Numbered from the stretch's first letter, positions 8,961 through 17,204 are shown. The stretch is DNA of 34,671 nt from an uncultured Pseudomonadota bacterium (GCA_903829815.1 CAIKRR010000040.1:1-34671); one strand, 5' to 3'. Made by a program: numbers and translations. Notes: generated from the sequence alone by a model not told the origin.

Positions 8961-8972
8961 GCGCTCAGAAGT
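8953..8972. terminator. 20-bp perfect palindrome spanning two convergent stop codons
   Basis: ACTTCTGAGCGCTCAGAAGT is its own reverse complement. It contains the TGA of the plus-strand SCPU remnant (8958-8960) and the TGA of the minus-strand SCPU-like gene (8965-8967). In RNA it would form an 8-bp stem with a GCGC loop on either strand, so it may terminate transcription in both directions. There is no T-run. Part of the symmetry arises because both products end in Phe-stop. Confidence 0.4.
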
Positions 8973-9297
8973 CGACCGCGACCGTCAGGAGCGACGGTGC
9001 TTGCGCTGAGCCAACGGCTGACAGGCTCGTTGCCGGGGTCAGGGTGATGGTATGGGGTACATCGGTACCGCACTGCACCGCCACCCAAGGCGCATATCCC
9101 TGAGCAGCCTTGCCGGACGCTTCGGCCGTGCCGCCGGCCAGGCTGCCGGGTGGCCTCGGTGCCTGCAGGTCGGTACTCGTCGTGCAGGCCGCCACGACGG
9201 TGGCCGACACGTGCAGTTCGGTTCTCAGTCGCTCGGCCGTGCATACGCCTGAGAACAGGAGCCCGGTCAGTACGCCCACCTGCCGCCGTCTTTTCAC
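8965..9297 (-). CDS. Short SCPU-like exported protein
   Basis: A GTG start at 9297 is supported by GGAGGG about 8 bases upstream. The product has 110 residues. A basic N-terminus and hydrophobic stretch (VGVLTGLLFSGVCTA) look like a signal peptide. The next segment, LHVSATVVAACTTSTDL, matches the first strand and Cys of SCPU domains; VQCGTDVPHTITLTPA matches the second Cys strand. The sequence then goes straight to a terminal strand, LLTVAVDF. The central SCPU block (YNLYTDA...VWGDG) is absent, so this is an unusually short or internally deleted form. It converges on the SCPU pseudogene, with four bases between the stop codons. An in-frame deletion relic is an equally good reading. Confidence 0.6.
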   Translation of the reverse strand: MKRRRQVGVLTGLLFSGVCTAERLRTELHVSATVVAACTTSTDLQAPRPPGSLAGGTAEASGKAAQGYAPWVAVQCGTDVPHTITLTPATSLSAVGSAQAPSLLTVAVDF

Positions 9298-9369
9298 GCC
9301 CCGCCCTCCGTCTGGTGACCAGAGGACTATCGGCACGAAGCCCTGGCAACACGAGGGGGTCAGATCAAC

Positions 9370-9969
9370 TCAGGCGGTACTCGTGCACACATCGAGGTCG
9401 CGAAGGAGCCCGTCCTTGATGTCGTAGATCCAGCCATGCACCGTGAGCGACTGGCCGCGGGCCCAGGCCGACCGAAGGATGGGCAGCCCGGTGAGGGTGC
9501 TGACCTGGGCCCGCACGTTGATCTCGCACAGGCGATCCCAGCGCTCATCATCCGATGCGATGCCAGACAGCGTCTGCGCATGGTCGCGGCACAGGCAGCG
9601 TATGGGGCTGAGCCAGCTCTCGAGCGGCTCGGCCAGCGCCGGGCCTGTGGCCGCCAGCACGCCGCCACAGTGGTAGTGCCCGCACACGATGATGTGGGAC
9701 ACCTGCAGCACATCGACCGCGTACTGGATCACCGACATGCAATTGTTGTCATCGGCGTGAACGATGTTGCTCACGTTGCGTTGCACGAACACTTCGCCCG
9801 GCGCCAGCCCGACGATGGTATTGGCGGGCACCCGGCTGTCGGAGCACCCGATCCAGAGGTAATCGGGGCGCTGGATGCCGGCGAGGCGGCCGAAGTAGGA
9901 GGGGTCGTCGGCGAGTTGCCGCGCCGCCCACTGGCGATTGTTGTCGAAGAGTTCAGGCAGGAATTTCAT
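9370..9969 (-). CDS. can: Beta-class carbonic anhydrase
   Basis: A 199-residue cytosolic enzyme interconverting CO2 and bicarbonate. The zinc ligands are plain: Cys in GCSDSRVP, which also holds the catalytic Asp-Arg dyad, and His and Cys in CGHYHCGG. The N-terminus MKFLPELFDNNRQWA is typical of proteobacterial Can, so ATG 9969 is preferred over an in-frame ATG seven codons upstream. The length is a little short of the usual ~220 residues; the sequence ends soon after the conserved YDIKDGLL strand, with no long tail. It is divergent from the molybdenum hydroxylase operon, sharing a 111-bp promoter region, and lies 72 bp upstream of the SCPU-like gene on the same strand. Confidence 0.95.
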   Translation of the reverse strand: MKFLPELFDNNRQWAARQLADDPSYFGRLAGIQRPDYLWIGCSDSRVPANTIVGLAPGEVFVQRNVSNIVHADDNNCMSVIQYAVDVLQVSHIIVCGHYHCGGVLAATGPALAEPLESWLSPIRCLCRDHAQTLSGIASDDERWDRLCEINVRAQVSTLTGLPILRSAWARGQSLTVHGWIYDIKDGLLRDLDVCTSTA

Positions 9970-10008
9970 GACGCCTGATCTTAAGCGCATTGTGGCCGAC
10001 TGTCTGCA

Positions 10009-10038
10009 TTGACCGGTGCGCGCGCACCGAGCAATATT
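10009..10038 (+). promoter_or_regulatory. Candidate promoter with a 16-bp palindrome in its spacer
   Basis: In the can / molybdenum hydroxylase divergent region, TTGACC (10009-10014) resembles a -35 box. AATATT (10033-10038) is a weak -10 box at 18-bp spacing. The spacer is almost filled by a perfect palindrome, CGGTGCGCGCGCACCG (10014-10029). A palindrome between -35 and -10 is the geometry of MerR-type operators, though a repressor site is also possible. The ATG of the plus-strand operon follows at 10081. Confidence 0.35.
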
Positions 10039-10080
10039 CGGTCAGCTGGCATCAGACCAGAGGTTTTCGAGGAGCGATCG

Positions 10081-10578
10081 ATGAAACTCAATGTGAACGG
10101 CAGGGCGCACGACGTTGACGCCGACCCTGCCATGCCGCTTTTGTATGCACTGGCCGATGATCTGGGCTTGCGCGGGCCGCGCCTGGGTTGTGGTCTGGCG
10201 CAGTGCGGCTCCTGTTCAGTGCTGGTCGACGGACGCGAAATGCGTGCCTGCGTGACGCCGCTCTCTGCGATCGGCCATCGCGAGGTGACCACGCTCGAGG
10301 GCCTCCCGGGCCTTCACGCTCGATCGGGGCGTGCGCCAACAGTCTCGGGACTGCACCCGGTACAGGAAGCCTTCATCGCCGAGCAGGCACCGCAGTGCGG
10401 CTACTGCTTCAACGGCATCGCGATCAAGGCGGCTGAACTGCTTGCCGCTGACCCATCGCCCACTGAAGCCCGGGTTCGAGCGGCGCTCGATGGTCACCTG
10501 TGCCGTTGCGGCACTTATCCCCGAATACTGGCCGCCGTGATGCGCGCCTCGACCGCCATGGCCGGCGGTGCGCGATGA
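10081..10578 (+). CDS. (2Fe-2S)-binding subunit of a molybdenum hydroxylase (IorA-like)
   Basis: 165 residues, with ATG 10081 behind GAGGAGCG. The N-terminal plant-type ferredoxin fold binds one [2Fe-2S] cluster (LGCGLAQCGSCSVLV with a later Cys in MRAC). The C-terminal helical domain binds a second (QCGYCFNGI and LCRCGTYPRI). This is the small electron-transfer subunit of xanthine oxidase-type hydroxylases and is closest in layout to isoquinoline 1-oxidoreductase alpha. It has no signal peptide, so if the enzyme is periplasmic it travels with the Tat-bearing large subunit, as known for this subfamily. Its stop overlaps the next start (ATGA). No FAD subunit is encoded nearby, which fits the two-subunit type that passes electrons to cytochromes. 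The substrate cannot be read from the sequence. Confidence 0.93.
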   Translation: MKLNVNGRAHDVDADPAMPLLYALADDLGLRGPRLGCGLAQCGSCSVLVDGREMRACVTPLSAIGHREVTTLEGLPGLHARSGRAPTVSGLHPVQEAFIAEQAPQCGYCFNGIAIKAAELLAADPSPTEARVRAALDGHLCRCGTYPRILAAVMRASTAMAGGAR

Positions 10579-12824
10579 GTCGCCGCCATTTTCTCAAGGC
10601 CGGTGGCGCCCTTCTGGTTGCCATTCCGCTCGTGCCGCTCGTGCCGCTCATACCGCTCACGGGCGCCGCGGGTGCCGCGGGTGCCGCGGGGGCCGAGACC
10701 CCTGCTGCCGGCGCGGGAGCCGGGCTCCCAAAGAGGGCAGACCCCAAGTCGCTCGACGCCTGGCTGGCCATTCACGAGGACAACACGGCTACGGTATTCA
10801 TCGGCAAGGTTGAACTCGGGCAAGGCAACAGCACGACGCTCTTGCAGATCGCCGCTGACGAACTCGATCTCGATCTTGCCCAGATGTCGGCCGCACGTAT
10901 CGACACGGCGCATTCTCAGAATCAGGGTGCAACGGTGTCCAGTTCATCGATCCAGACGGCCGGCCCGCCTCTGCGTGCAGCGGCAGCCCAGGCGCGTGAG
11001 GCGCTCCTGCAGCGTGCATCGGTCCAACTGGGCCTGCCGGTGGCCTCCCTCACCGTGGAGGGCGGCATCGTGCGAGGGGGTGGGCGCCAGGTGAGCTATG
11101 GCCAATTGATCGGCAAGGGGCGGTTCGAACTCGCCGTGACTGACAAGGTGTCACTCAAGCCCGCCTCGGCGCGTCGCCTGGTCGGGCAGCGTGTCGCGCG
11201 CCGTGACATTCCGGCCAAGGTCAATGGGACTTACGAGTTCGTGCAACACGTGCGCGTGCCCGGCATGCTGCATGCGCGTGTGGTGCGTCCGCGAGGGCAG
11301 GGCGCCTACGGCACCATCCCTCGCGTGGTGTCGGTCGATGCCACGGCGCTCGCTGCGATACCGGGCGCCCGTGTCTTGCGTCAGCGCGATTTTCTCGTGG
11401 TGGTTGCCCCACGCCAATGGGACGCTGTGCGTGCGGCCGATGCGCTCAAGGTGCAATGGGACATGCCGGCCCGCCTGGTGGGTGATGGACAGTTGCACCA
11501 GCGCCTGCGCAGCGCCCCGACCACCGATCGGGTCATGGTGAACGAAGGGGACGCGGTGGCGGCGCTCGCTGCTGCCGAGACGGTTGTGGCGGGCCGCTTT
11601 GATGGCCCTTATCAGGCGCATGGTTCGTTTGCACCTTCGTGCGCAGTGGCCCAGGTGGATGATGGCCAGTGGCTGGTGCATTGCTCCACGCAGGATGTGT
11701 TTGCCCTGCGCGAACGCATTGCCAGCGTGCTCGAGGTGGACACTGCCCGTGTGCAGGTGCGCTATGTCGAGGGTTCTGGCTGTTTCGGCCACAACGGCGC
11801 CGATGATGCCGCCATCGCGGCCGCTCTGGCCTCGCGTCTGGCGGGAGCACCGGTACGCCTGCAATTCACTCGGGCCGATGAGCTGGGCTGGGACAATATG
11901 GGCCCGGCTCATGTCGGCGAGATGCGTCTTTGTGCCGGGCGCGATGGGCGCATTGCGGGCTACGAGTATCACGGCTGGCACCATGGCTGGATGATCGAGG
12001 AAACCGCCGAGCAGATGGCCCTGGGTCGAGAGGCCAGGGAGTTGGCCGTCGGACCCGGGTCGCTCTATGTGAACCGGTTCGATGCCGGCGGCATGTACCG
12101 TATTCCGAACTGGCGCCTGGTGAACCATGCGGTGTCAGGCCTCTCGGGGTATCTGAAAGGCGCCAATCTGCGCGCCCCGATGGATCTGCAGTATTCGTTT
12201 GCCTCGGAGCAACTCGTCGACGAACTGGCCTTGAAGCTGGACATCGACCCGGTCGAGTTTCGACGTCGCAATGTCGTGAATGCGCGCTGGGGCGGCACGC
12301 TCGAAGCCGTGGCGCGTTCGTCTGGCTGGCAGCCGCGTACGGCGGCGCCGGTACGCACCGGCCCACGCCTGGCCGGGCGGGGTGTGGCGCTCGGTACGCA
12401 TCGAGCATCGATGGCGGCGGCGGTGGCTGAAGTGGCGGTGGATCGCGCCAGTGGTGAGGTGCGGGTGCTGCATGTGCATGTCGCGATGGACTGCGGGCTT
12501 GCCATCAATCCGGCTGTCGTCGAGAGCCAGATCAGCGGCATGGCCATCCAGGCGACGAGCCGGATGCTGTGCGAGGAGGTGCGTTTCGACGAGCGTCAGG
12601 TCACCAGTCTTGACTGGGTGAGTTACCCGGTGCTTCGCTTTGCCGCGCATCCGAAGGTGACAGCCATTGTCGTGCCACAACCCGACGAGCCTTCGCTCGG
12701 TGCCGGCGAGGAGGCCATCCCCGCCGTGGGCGCAGCGATTGCCAATGCGTTTTTCGACGCAACCGGGGTACGCATGCATGTTTATCCGCTGACCCCGGAG
12801 CGGGTGCGACGGGCGCTGGCGTGA
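10575..12824 (+). CDS. Tat-exported molybdopterin-binding large subunit of a molybdenum hydroxylase (IorB-like)
   Basis: 749 residues, starting at the ATG that overlaps the small-subunit stop by 4 bases. The N-terminus MSRRHFLKAGGALL is a twin-arginine signal, followed by an unusual Pro/Leu/Val and Gly/Ala-repeat hydrophobic stretch (VPLVPLIPL, then repeated GAA). The mature part shows molybdopterin-cytosine-dinucleotide family motifs, including KVELGQGNSTTLLQIAADEL, the GCFGHNGADDAA segment, and a GAGEEAIPAVGAAIANAF segment near the C-terminus. That Glu corresponds to the catalytic base in this family. With the 165-residue subunit it should form a periplasmic aldehyde or N-heterocycle hydroxylase; the actual substrate is unknown. 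The next gene overlaps by 4 bases, tying it to a solute-binding protein. Confidence 0.92.
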   Translation: MSRRHFLKAGGALLVAIPLVPLVPLIPLTGAAGAAGAAGAETPAAGAGAGLPKRADPKSLDAWLAIHEDNTATVFIGKVELGQGNSTTLLQIAADELDLDLAQMSAARIDTAHSQNQGATVSSSSIQTAGPPLRAAAAQAREALLQRASVQLGLPVASLTVEGGIVRGGGRQVSYGQLIGKGRFELAVTDKVSLKPASARRLVGQRVARRDIPAKVNGTYEFVQHVRVPGMLHARVVRPRGQGAYGTIPRVVSVDATALAAIPGARVLRQRDFLVVVAPRQWDAVRAADALKVQWDMPARLVGDGQLHQRLRSAPTTDRVMVNEGDAVAALAAAETVVAGRFDGPYQAHGSFAPSCAVAQVDDGQWLVHCSTQDVFALRERIASVLEVDTARVQVRYVEGSGCFGHNGADDAAIAAALASRLAGAPVRLQFTRADELGWDNMGPAHVGEMRLCAGRDGRIAGYEYHGWHHGWMIEETAEQMALGREARELAVGPGSLYVNRFDAGGMYRIPNWRLVNHAVSGLSGYLKGANLRAPMDLQYSFASEQLVDELALKLDIDPVEFRRRNVVNARWGGTLEAVARSSGWQPRTAAPVRTGPRLAGRGVALGTHRASMAAAVAEVAVDRASGEVRVLHVHVAMDCGLAINPAVVESQISGMAIQATSRMLCEEVRFDERQVTSLDWVSYPVLRFAAHPKVTAIVVPQPDEPSLGAGEEAIPAVGAAIANAFFDATGVRMHVYPLTPERVRRALA

Positions 12825-13834
12825 GGGGTGTGTCTGCCGGCGCCCTTGCGCTTGTACTGACATCAGGTCTGCTGTTGGCAGGCGCTGCAGGTGCCCAAGG
12901 CGCGGCAGAGGGCGTGTCCGGGAAGGCGGCTACGGTCCCGGGTGCCTGGCCACACCGTGTGGTGCGCGTGGTGGTCGGGTTTTCGGGCGGGTCGAGTCCC
13001 GACCTGCTTGCGCGTGTCGTGGCCGAATCGCTCGCGCGCAGGCTCGGCCAGCCGGTGGTGGTCGAGAATCGTCCTGGCGCGTCGGGCAACATCGCGGCCG
13101 AGTTCGTCGCCCGTGCCACCGATGACCACACCCTGGGTGTGGTGATCAACGGCAACCTCGCGTCGGCAAAACTGTTGCAGCCCGATCTGCCCTTCGACCC
13201 CCGACACGATCTCGTGCCGATCTCGCTCCTTGCAACCGGACCGCTGGTGCTGGTGGCGCCAGCCTCGCTCCCGGGCGGTCGGGCGTTTTTCGATGCTGCG
13301 ATTGCCCAGGGGGGGCGCTGGTTCTATGGCTCGGTCGGGCAGGGATCGGTGTCGCACCTGGGCATGGAAGTGTTGCGAACCCACGTGCCAGGTCTGGAGC
13401 CCGTTCATGTGGCTTTTTCGGGCAACCCAACCGTTCTGAGGGCGCTGCTGCGGCGCGATGTCCAGATGGCGCTGGTGCCGCCGGGTCTGGCGGCGCCCCA
13501 TGTCGAGTCAGGCCGCCTTCAGATCATCGGCCTCGCGGGGCCGCGCACGGCACTGGCGCCTGGTGTTCCATCGCTCGCCGAACTGGGGGTGCCCGATTTT
13601 TCGCTCGAGGTCTGGGATGCGCTGGTCGGCCCGGCGACGCTCTCGATGCAGGCTCAGACCCGACTGGCCGCCGAGGTTCCGGCCGTACTGGCCGAGACGG
13701 CCGTGCGCGAGCGACTGCTCGCCCAGGGCTGGCAGCCGGTGGGCTCTTCGTCCGCACAGTTGCGTCAGCGCGTCGAGGTGGAGACTGCGCTGATGCGAAC
13801 TCTCCTCGATAAGCGGCGCCCCGAAGCCCGCTGA
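12821..13834 (+). CDS. Bug/TctC-family periplasmic solute-binding protein (1)
   Basis: 337 residues. GTG 12821 overlaps the preceding stop (GTGA), and the first ~25 residues are a signal peptide (LLLAGAAGAQG). The body follows the Bug pattern: VRVVVGFSGGSSPDLLARVVAE (usually PFAPGG-x-D here), then QPVVVENRPGASGNIAAEFVA. It ends with the typical amphipathic C-terminal helix. Bug proteins bind carboxylates and other small anions for tripartite tricarboxylate transporters or for sensing. No TctA/TctB membrane genes are present in the window, so it is an orphan here. Co-translation with the molybdenum hydroxylase suggests it binds that enzyme's substrate or product, an inference from operon structure alone. 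Confidence 0.93.
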   Translation: MRGVSAGALALVLTSGLLLAGAAGAQGAAEGVSGKAATVPGAWPHRVVRVVVGFSGGSSPDLLARVVAESLARRLGQPVVVENRPGASGNIAAEFVARATDDHTLGVVINGNLASAKLLQPDLPFDPRHDLVPISLLATGPLVLVAPASLPGGRAFFDAAIAQGGRWFYGSVGQGSVSHLGMEVLRTHVPGLEPVHVAFSGNPTVLRALLRRDVQMALVPPGLAAPHVESGRLQIIGLAGPRTALAPGVPSLAELGVPDFSLEVWDALVGPATLSMQAQTRLAAEVPAVLAETAVRERLLAQGWQPVGSSSAQLRQRVEVETALMRTLLDKRRPEAR

Positions 13835-13853
13835 GGCCTCGGCGCGTTTCCTC

Positions 13854-16037
13854 TCAGTGCGCGAGCGGGTCGGGGCGCAACTGGAAGTGTACGGCCATCG
13901 ACGTGGTGCCTTTGCCGCCTTCCTTCAGCCAGGGGGTGCGGTCACCGCTGGTGGTCCACAGCCCGCGCCCTTTCCATCCGGCGGCCGGATTGTCGATGCG
14001 CCCGTCAAACCCCTTGGCGTAGAAGCTCAAGGGGTAGGGCACGCGCAGCACGATCATCTTGCCGTCCTTCAGCGCGATGAGGCCGTCGTTCAGGTTGCCG
14101 GTCGACATCGGGATGTCCTTGCCCAGGCCGAAGGTGTTGTGCTGGTCGACCCAGGTGTAATAACTCGATTCGGCACTGTTCTCGCCGATGCCCTTGAAGC
14201 CCGGCCCCGGGTACTGGTAGAACGCCCAGCCCTCGGGGCAGTGGTCGCCGGTGGCCCTGGGCCCGTTGAGGGGCGCGGTGCACTTGCGCCGATCGAAGCT
14301 GCCCAGATGTCCGCTGCCCAGGGACACCCACACCACGCCCTTGCTGTCGATGTCACCACCACGGATGCCAAAGTAAGGCTTGGGCACGTTGTAGATCTCG
14401 GCAAGGGCAGTCGCAGATGGGTTCGCCCCGGGCGCCACGCGCACGACGGCCGCCTGGCCGCCAAAGACGCCCACCGTACCCCAGACCGAGCCGTCGGCCG
14501 GATTGGGCATCACCGCATAGAACCCGCCATTGATCCGCTTGTCCTTCGTCGGGTCGAGCGCTTCATTGGGCTCGGCGTAGGCGTCGCGCTTTCCGTTGCC
14601 GTTGGTATCGAGCACGAAGGCCGTCCAGCCCTGCGAGGCAGCGGAGTCGCCGGTGGCCAGAAACTTCTTCGTGTCGATCCAGCCCAGCACAGGGCCACCA
14701 CCACTGGTCCACAAGGTGTCGTTGGCGTCGTAGCCGAACTGCAGGTGATGGGTCTGGAAGCAGGTATCGACGAACCGGTACTTCATGGTCTTCGGGTCGA
14801 GCATCGTCACGTGACGATTGGCGTTGTCGATGGGGAATTGCCTGGCCGAAGGGTGATCCGATCCCTTGCGGCAAAAGTCCGGATTGGCTTGCGCGCGTGT
14901 GGTGGCCGACAGCCACAGCCGACCCTGGCCATCGAACATGCTGTTGTGGTTGTTGGCGCGGGTGTCCCAGATCGCCTCGTCGCCCCAGTAGGCCGAGGGC
15001 ATCGTCGGCTTGGCAATGGCGGCGTGCCCCGGACCGAAGGCGGGTGGCGTGTCGACATCCCGCACAGGCGCGCGGAAATACGTGACCGAGTGTTTCTTCG
15101 GGTCGAGTATCGGCAGCATGTCGCTTGAATACTCGGGTGAGCCGATGAGTGGGCCCCAGGCATTCACGGTGGGCTTGCGTCGATCGGAGGCGATGAGGTC
15201 GTGCAGATAGTGCTTGTCGTCCATCCAGTCCCAGGTGGTGACCACGATGTTGCGTTCGACCCCTTCCGGGCGCTGGGGTTTCGTGTGGGGCAGTTCACCG
15301 CGTGCGACCCGTTCGGTCCACTCGCCAAAGTACTTGAAGGGCACACCGCCGAGCTTGTCACCGAGCGGCCCGATCATGAGCGGTGATGCCTGTCCTGACA
15401 TCACCCGACGCATCCAGGCCTCTTCGTGGGTCTTGCCCTCGAGAAAGGCCTTCGGGATGGTGCGGGTCGACAGTTGCCCCAACTGATGGCAGCCGATGCA
15501 GGCGCGGTTCTTCACTTCGGTGAGCCAATCGTCGCGCGTGATGTTCTTCGGGATGTCGGTCGAGCCCCCGAAGGCTGACTGATCGGGAATGCCCAGCATC
15601 GAGTACCAGTAGATGGCCGGGTAGTAGCGTGCTGCATCGGCATCGCTGGGCGCCGGAACCGCCATGAGATTGACCCGGCTGCCTGTACGCGCGCTGACGC
15701 GCTGCGAATCGACCAGTCCGTAGCCGCGTACCCACAGCGTGTAGGTGGCCGCAGGCAGGTCGGGAATGAGGTAGCGCCCTTGCTCGTCGGTGACGACGGT
15801 GCGGGTAAACCGGGTCGGCAGGTCGTGGGTTTCGGCAATGACCCACACCCCAGCCTCGGGGCCGTGCGGGCCGCTGACGGTGCCGCCGATCTCGGAACGC
15901 GCGACGCGCAATTCCGGCGAGGCCCCGCTCGACGGGCTCATTGCCCGATCGGCAGCATGGACGGAAGCGCTACCAAGCGCTACGAAAACGAGTGCTGCAA
16001 GGGTATTTGCCGCGAGTCTGGCGGGGTGAGCCGACAT
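13854..16037 (-). CDS. Exported beta-propeller-like protein with carboxypeptidase regulatory-like domain and CxxCH motif
   Basis: 727 residues from ATG 16037, chosen for the AGAGGAGA upstream and the signal peptide that follows (AALVFVALGSASVHA). Residues about 48-127 form a carboxypeptidase regulatory-like beta-sandwich (GGTVSGPHGPEAGVWV, then DEQGRYLIPDLPAATYTL). CIGCH at 180-184 is a covalent haem c site. The remaining ~500 residues have repeated FDGQGRLWLS-, FGYDANDTLWTSGG- and GGDIDSKGVVWVSLG-like blades, as in virginiamycin-B-lyase-like propellers. It is probably periplasmic with one haem. The function is unknown; an oxidoreductase or sensor role for organic compounds is possible. It converges on the Bug gene with a 19-bp gap. 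No terminator is obvious. Confidence 0.88.
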   Translation of the reverse strand: MSAHPARLAANTLAALVFVALGSASVHAADRAMSPSSGASPELRVARSEIGGTVSGPHGPEAGVWVIAETHDLPTRFTRTVVTDEQGRYLIPDLPAATYTLWVRGYGLVDSQRVSARTGSRVNLMAVPAPSDADAARYYPAIYWYSMLGIPDQSAFGGSTDIPKNITRDDWLTEVKNRACIGCHQLGQLSTRTIPKAFLEGKTHEEAWMRRVMSGQASPLMIGPLGDKLGGVPFKYFGEWTERVARGELPHTKPQRPEGVERNIVVTTWDWMDDKHYLHDLIASDRRKPTVNAWGPLIGSPEYSSDMLPILDPKKHSVTYFRAPVRDVDTPPAFGPGHAAIAKPTMPSAYWGDEAIWDTRANNHNSMFDGQGRLWLSATTRAQANPDFCRKGSDHPSARQFPIDNANRHVTMLDPKTMKYRFVDTCFQTHHLQFGYDANDTLWTSGGGPVLGWIDTKKFLATGDSAASQGWTAFVLDTNGNGKRDAYAEPNEALDPTKDKRINGGFYAVMPNPADGSVWGTVGVFGGQAAVVRVAPGANPSATALAEIYNVPKPYFGIRGGDIDSKGVVWVSLGSGHLGSFDRRKCTAPLNGPRATGDHCPEGWAFYQYPGPGFKGIGENSAESSYYTWVDQHNTFGLGKDIPMSTGNLNDGLIALKDGKMIVLRVPYPLSFYAKGFDGRIDNPAAGWKGRGLWTTSGDRTPWLKEGGKGTTSMAVHFQLRPDPLAH

Positions 16038-16236
16038 GGGTTTCTCCTCTGAAAGTCGGTGTCTCCGGGGGGGCACAACGACCTCTTTCGGTCGCTCGAT
16101 CACCACTGTACCCCGAACCGGACGGCTTGCGGGCGGTGGCCGGGTGGTCGGCATGTGACAGCTAAAGACGCACTGGCGCAGGCTTCTGGCATGGTCAATG
16201 TACTCGTCATTGCGCGACTCCATCGATCGCGCCGCG

Positions 16237-17067
16237 TCACTGCCCGATGAAGTCTCCCACCAGACGGTTGAAGGCCTGGGTGTGCTCGATCTGCGTCCAG
16301 TGACCGCATCGCCCGAACACGTGCAGTTGTGACCACGATATCCACTGCGCAAGCCTGAGCGATACCTCGAGAGGAATCACCTTGTCGTCGCGCCCGTGGA
16401 TGACGAGGGTCTCGTGGGGAATGGCGCGGATGTCGACTTCGGCACTGGCCATTGCCTCGACCCAGCGCTGCCGCGGTGCCGGGAACATCGAGCCGTACGA
16501 CTCCTGGAAGCCAGGACGGATGCTTGCTGCGTAGCGCAGGCGCGCAAGATCGTCGGTCACGAGGCGCCTGTCCCAGGCGAAGATGTCGAGCAGTGCCCGC
16601 ATCGATTCGATCGAAGGGGTGTAGCCCCAGGTGGCATCGAGCCCCGCCGTGATCGGAAAGCTCACCGCACAGGCGCCCATCAGGACCAGCCTGCGAACTC
16701 GCGACGGGTGCCGGATGGCCAGCGCCAGGGCCAGTGCGCCGCCAAAGGAATTGCCCAGGAGATCGGTCTGTTCGATCTCGAGCGCGTCCAGAAAACCGAT
16801 GGCATGCCCGATCCAGGTATCCATGTCGTAGCCGATGCCCGAGGGGCGCTCGGTGTAACCGAAGCCCACCATGTCCGGTGCGATGACCCGTGATCGGGCG
16901 GCAAGCGCGGGCATGTTCAGGCGCCAGTTGGCCCACGCACTCACGCCGGGGCCCGAGCCGTGAATGAGCAGCAGCGGATGACCACTGCCGGTGTCATGGT
17001 AATTGGTGTCGATGCCGGCAGCGCGGATGCGCTTGCCCAGTTCCGGATTGTCTGCAGTGGGTGTCAT
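16237..17067 (-). CDS. Alpha/beta hydrolase of the meta-cleavage-product hydrolase type
   Basis: 276 residues from ATG 17067, chosen because PELGKRIRAAGIDTNYHD is the usual N-terminus of this group; an in-frame ATG at 17130 would add 21 unlikely residues. The oxyanion region is LLIHGSGPGVSAWANW. The nucleophile Ser is in GNSFGG, the Asp in HGRDDKVIP and the His in FGRCGHWTQIE. This layout is that of 2-hydroxymuconic-semialdehyde and related C-C hydrolases (DmpD/XylF/TesD type). No ring-cleavage dioxygenase or downstream meta-pathway genes are in the window, so the assignment stays at subfamily level. It is cytosolic, with no signal peptide. It lies 199 bp upstream of the propeller gene on the same strand and is divergent from another hydrolase. 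Confidence 0.9.
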   Translation of the reverse strand: MTPTADNPELGKRIRAAGIDTNYHDTGSGHPLLLIHGSGPGVSAWANWRLNMPALAARSRVIAPDMVGFGYTERPSGIGYDMDTWIGHAIGFLDALEIEQTDLLGNSFGGALALALAIRHPSRVRRLVLMGACAVSFPITAGLDATWGYTPSIESMRALLDIFAWDRRLVTDDLARLRYAASIRPGFQESYGSMFPAPRQRWVEAMASAEVDIRAIPHETLVIHGRDDKVIPLEVSLRLAQWISWSQLHVFGRCGHWTQIEHTQAFNRLVGDFIGQ

Positions 17068-17112
17068 GGCGGCCGGCTTGTCGAGAAGGGGTGAAGGGAG
17101 TGGCGCTCCGTG

Positions 17113-17126
17113 AGCGCTCGAGCGCT
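17113..17126. promoter_or_regulatory. 14-bp perfect palindrome in a divergent promoter region
   Basis: AGCGCTCGAGCGCT lies in the 137-bp region between the two divergent hydrolase genes, 46 bp from one start and 78 bp from the other. It is a candidate operator controlling both. GC-rich palindromes also occur by chance in this genome. Downstream, TATGAT (17162-17167) could be a -10 box for the plus-strand gene; no good -35 partner was found. Confidence 0.25.
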
Positions 17127-17204
17127 GCAATCTACCGCACTTCGGCTGTTCCTTCGTCAGCTATGATCGGCACACAATTCCAGTCAGAGACACGCGAGAC
17201 CCCC

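Noticed and set aside
16038-16352. An N-terminal extension of the propeller protein to an ATG at 16352
   Set aside because: It would bury the signal peptide internally and overlap the neighbouring hydrolase gene. ATG 16037 has a good ribosome-binding site.
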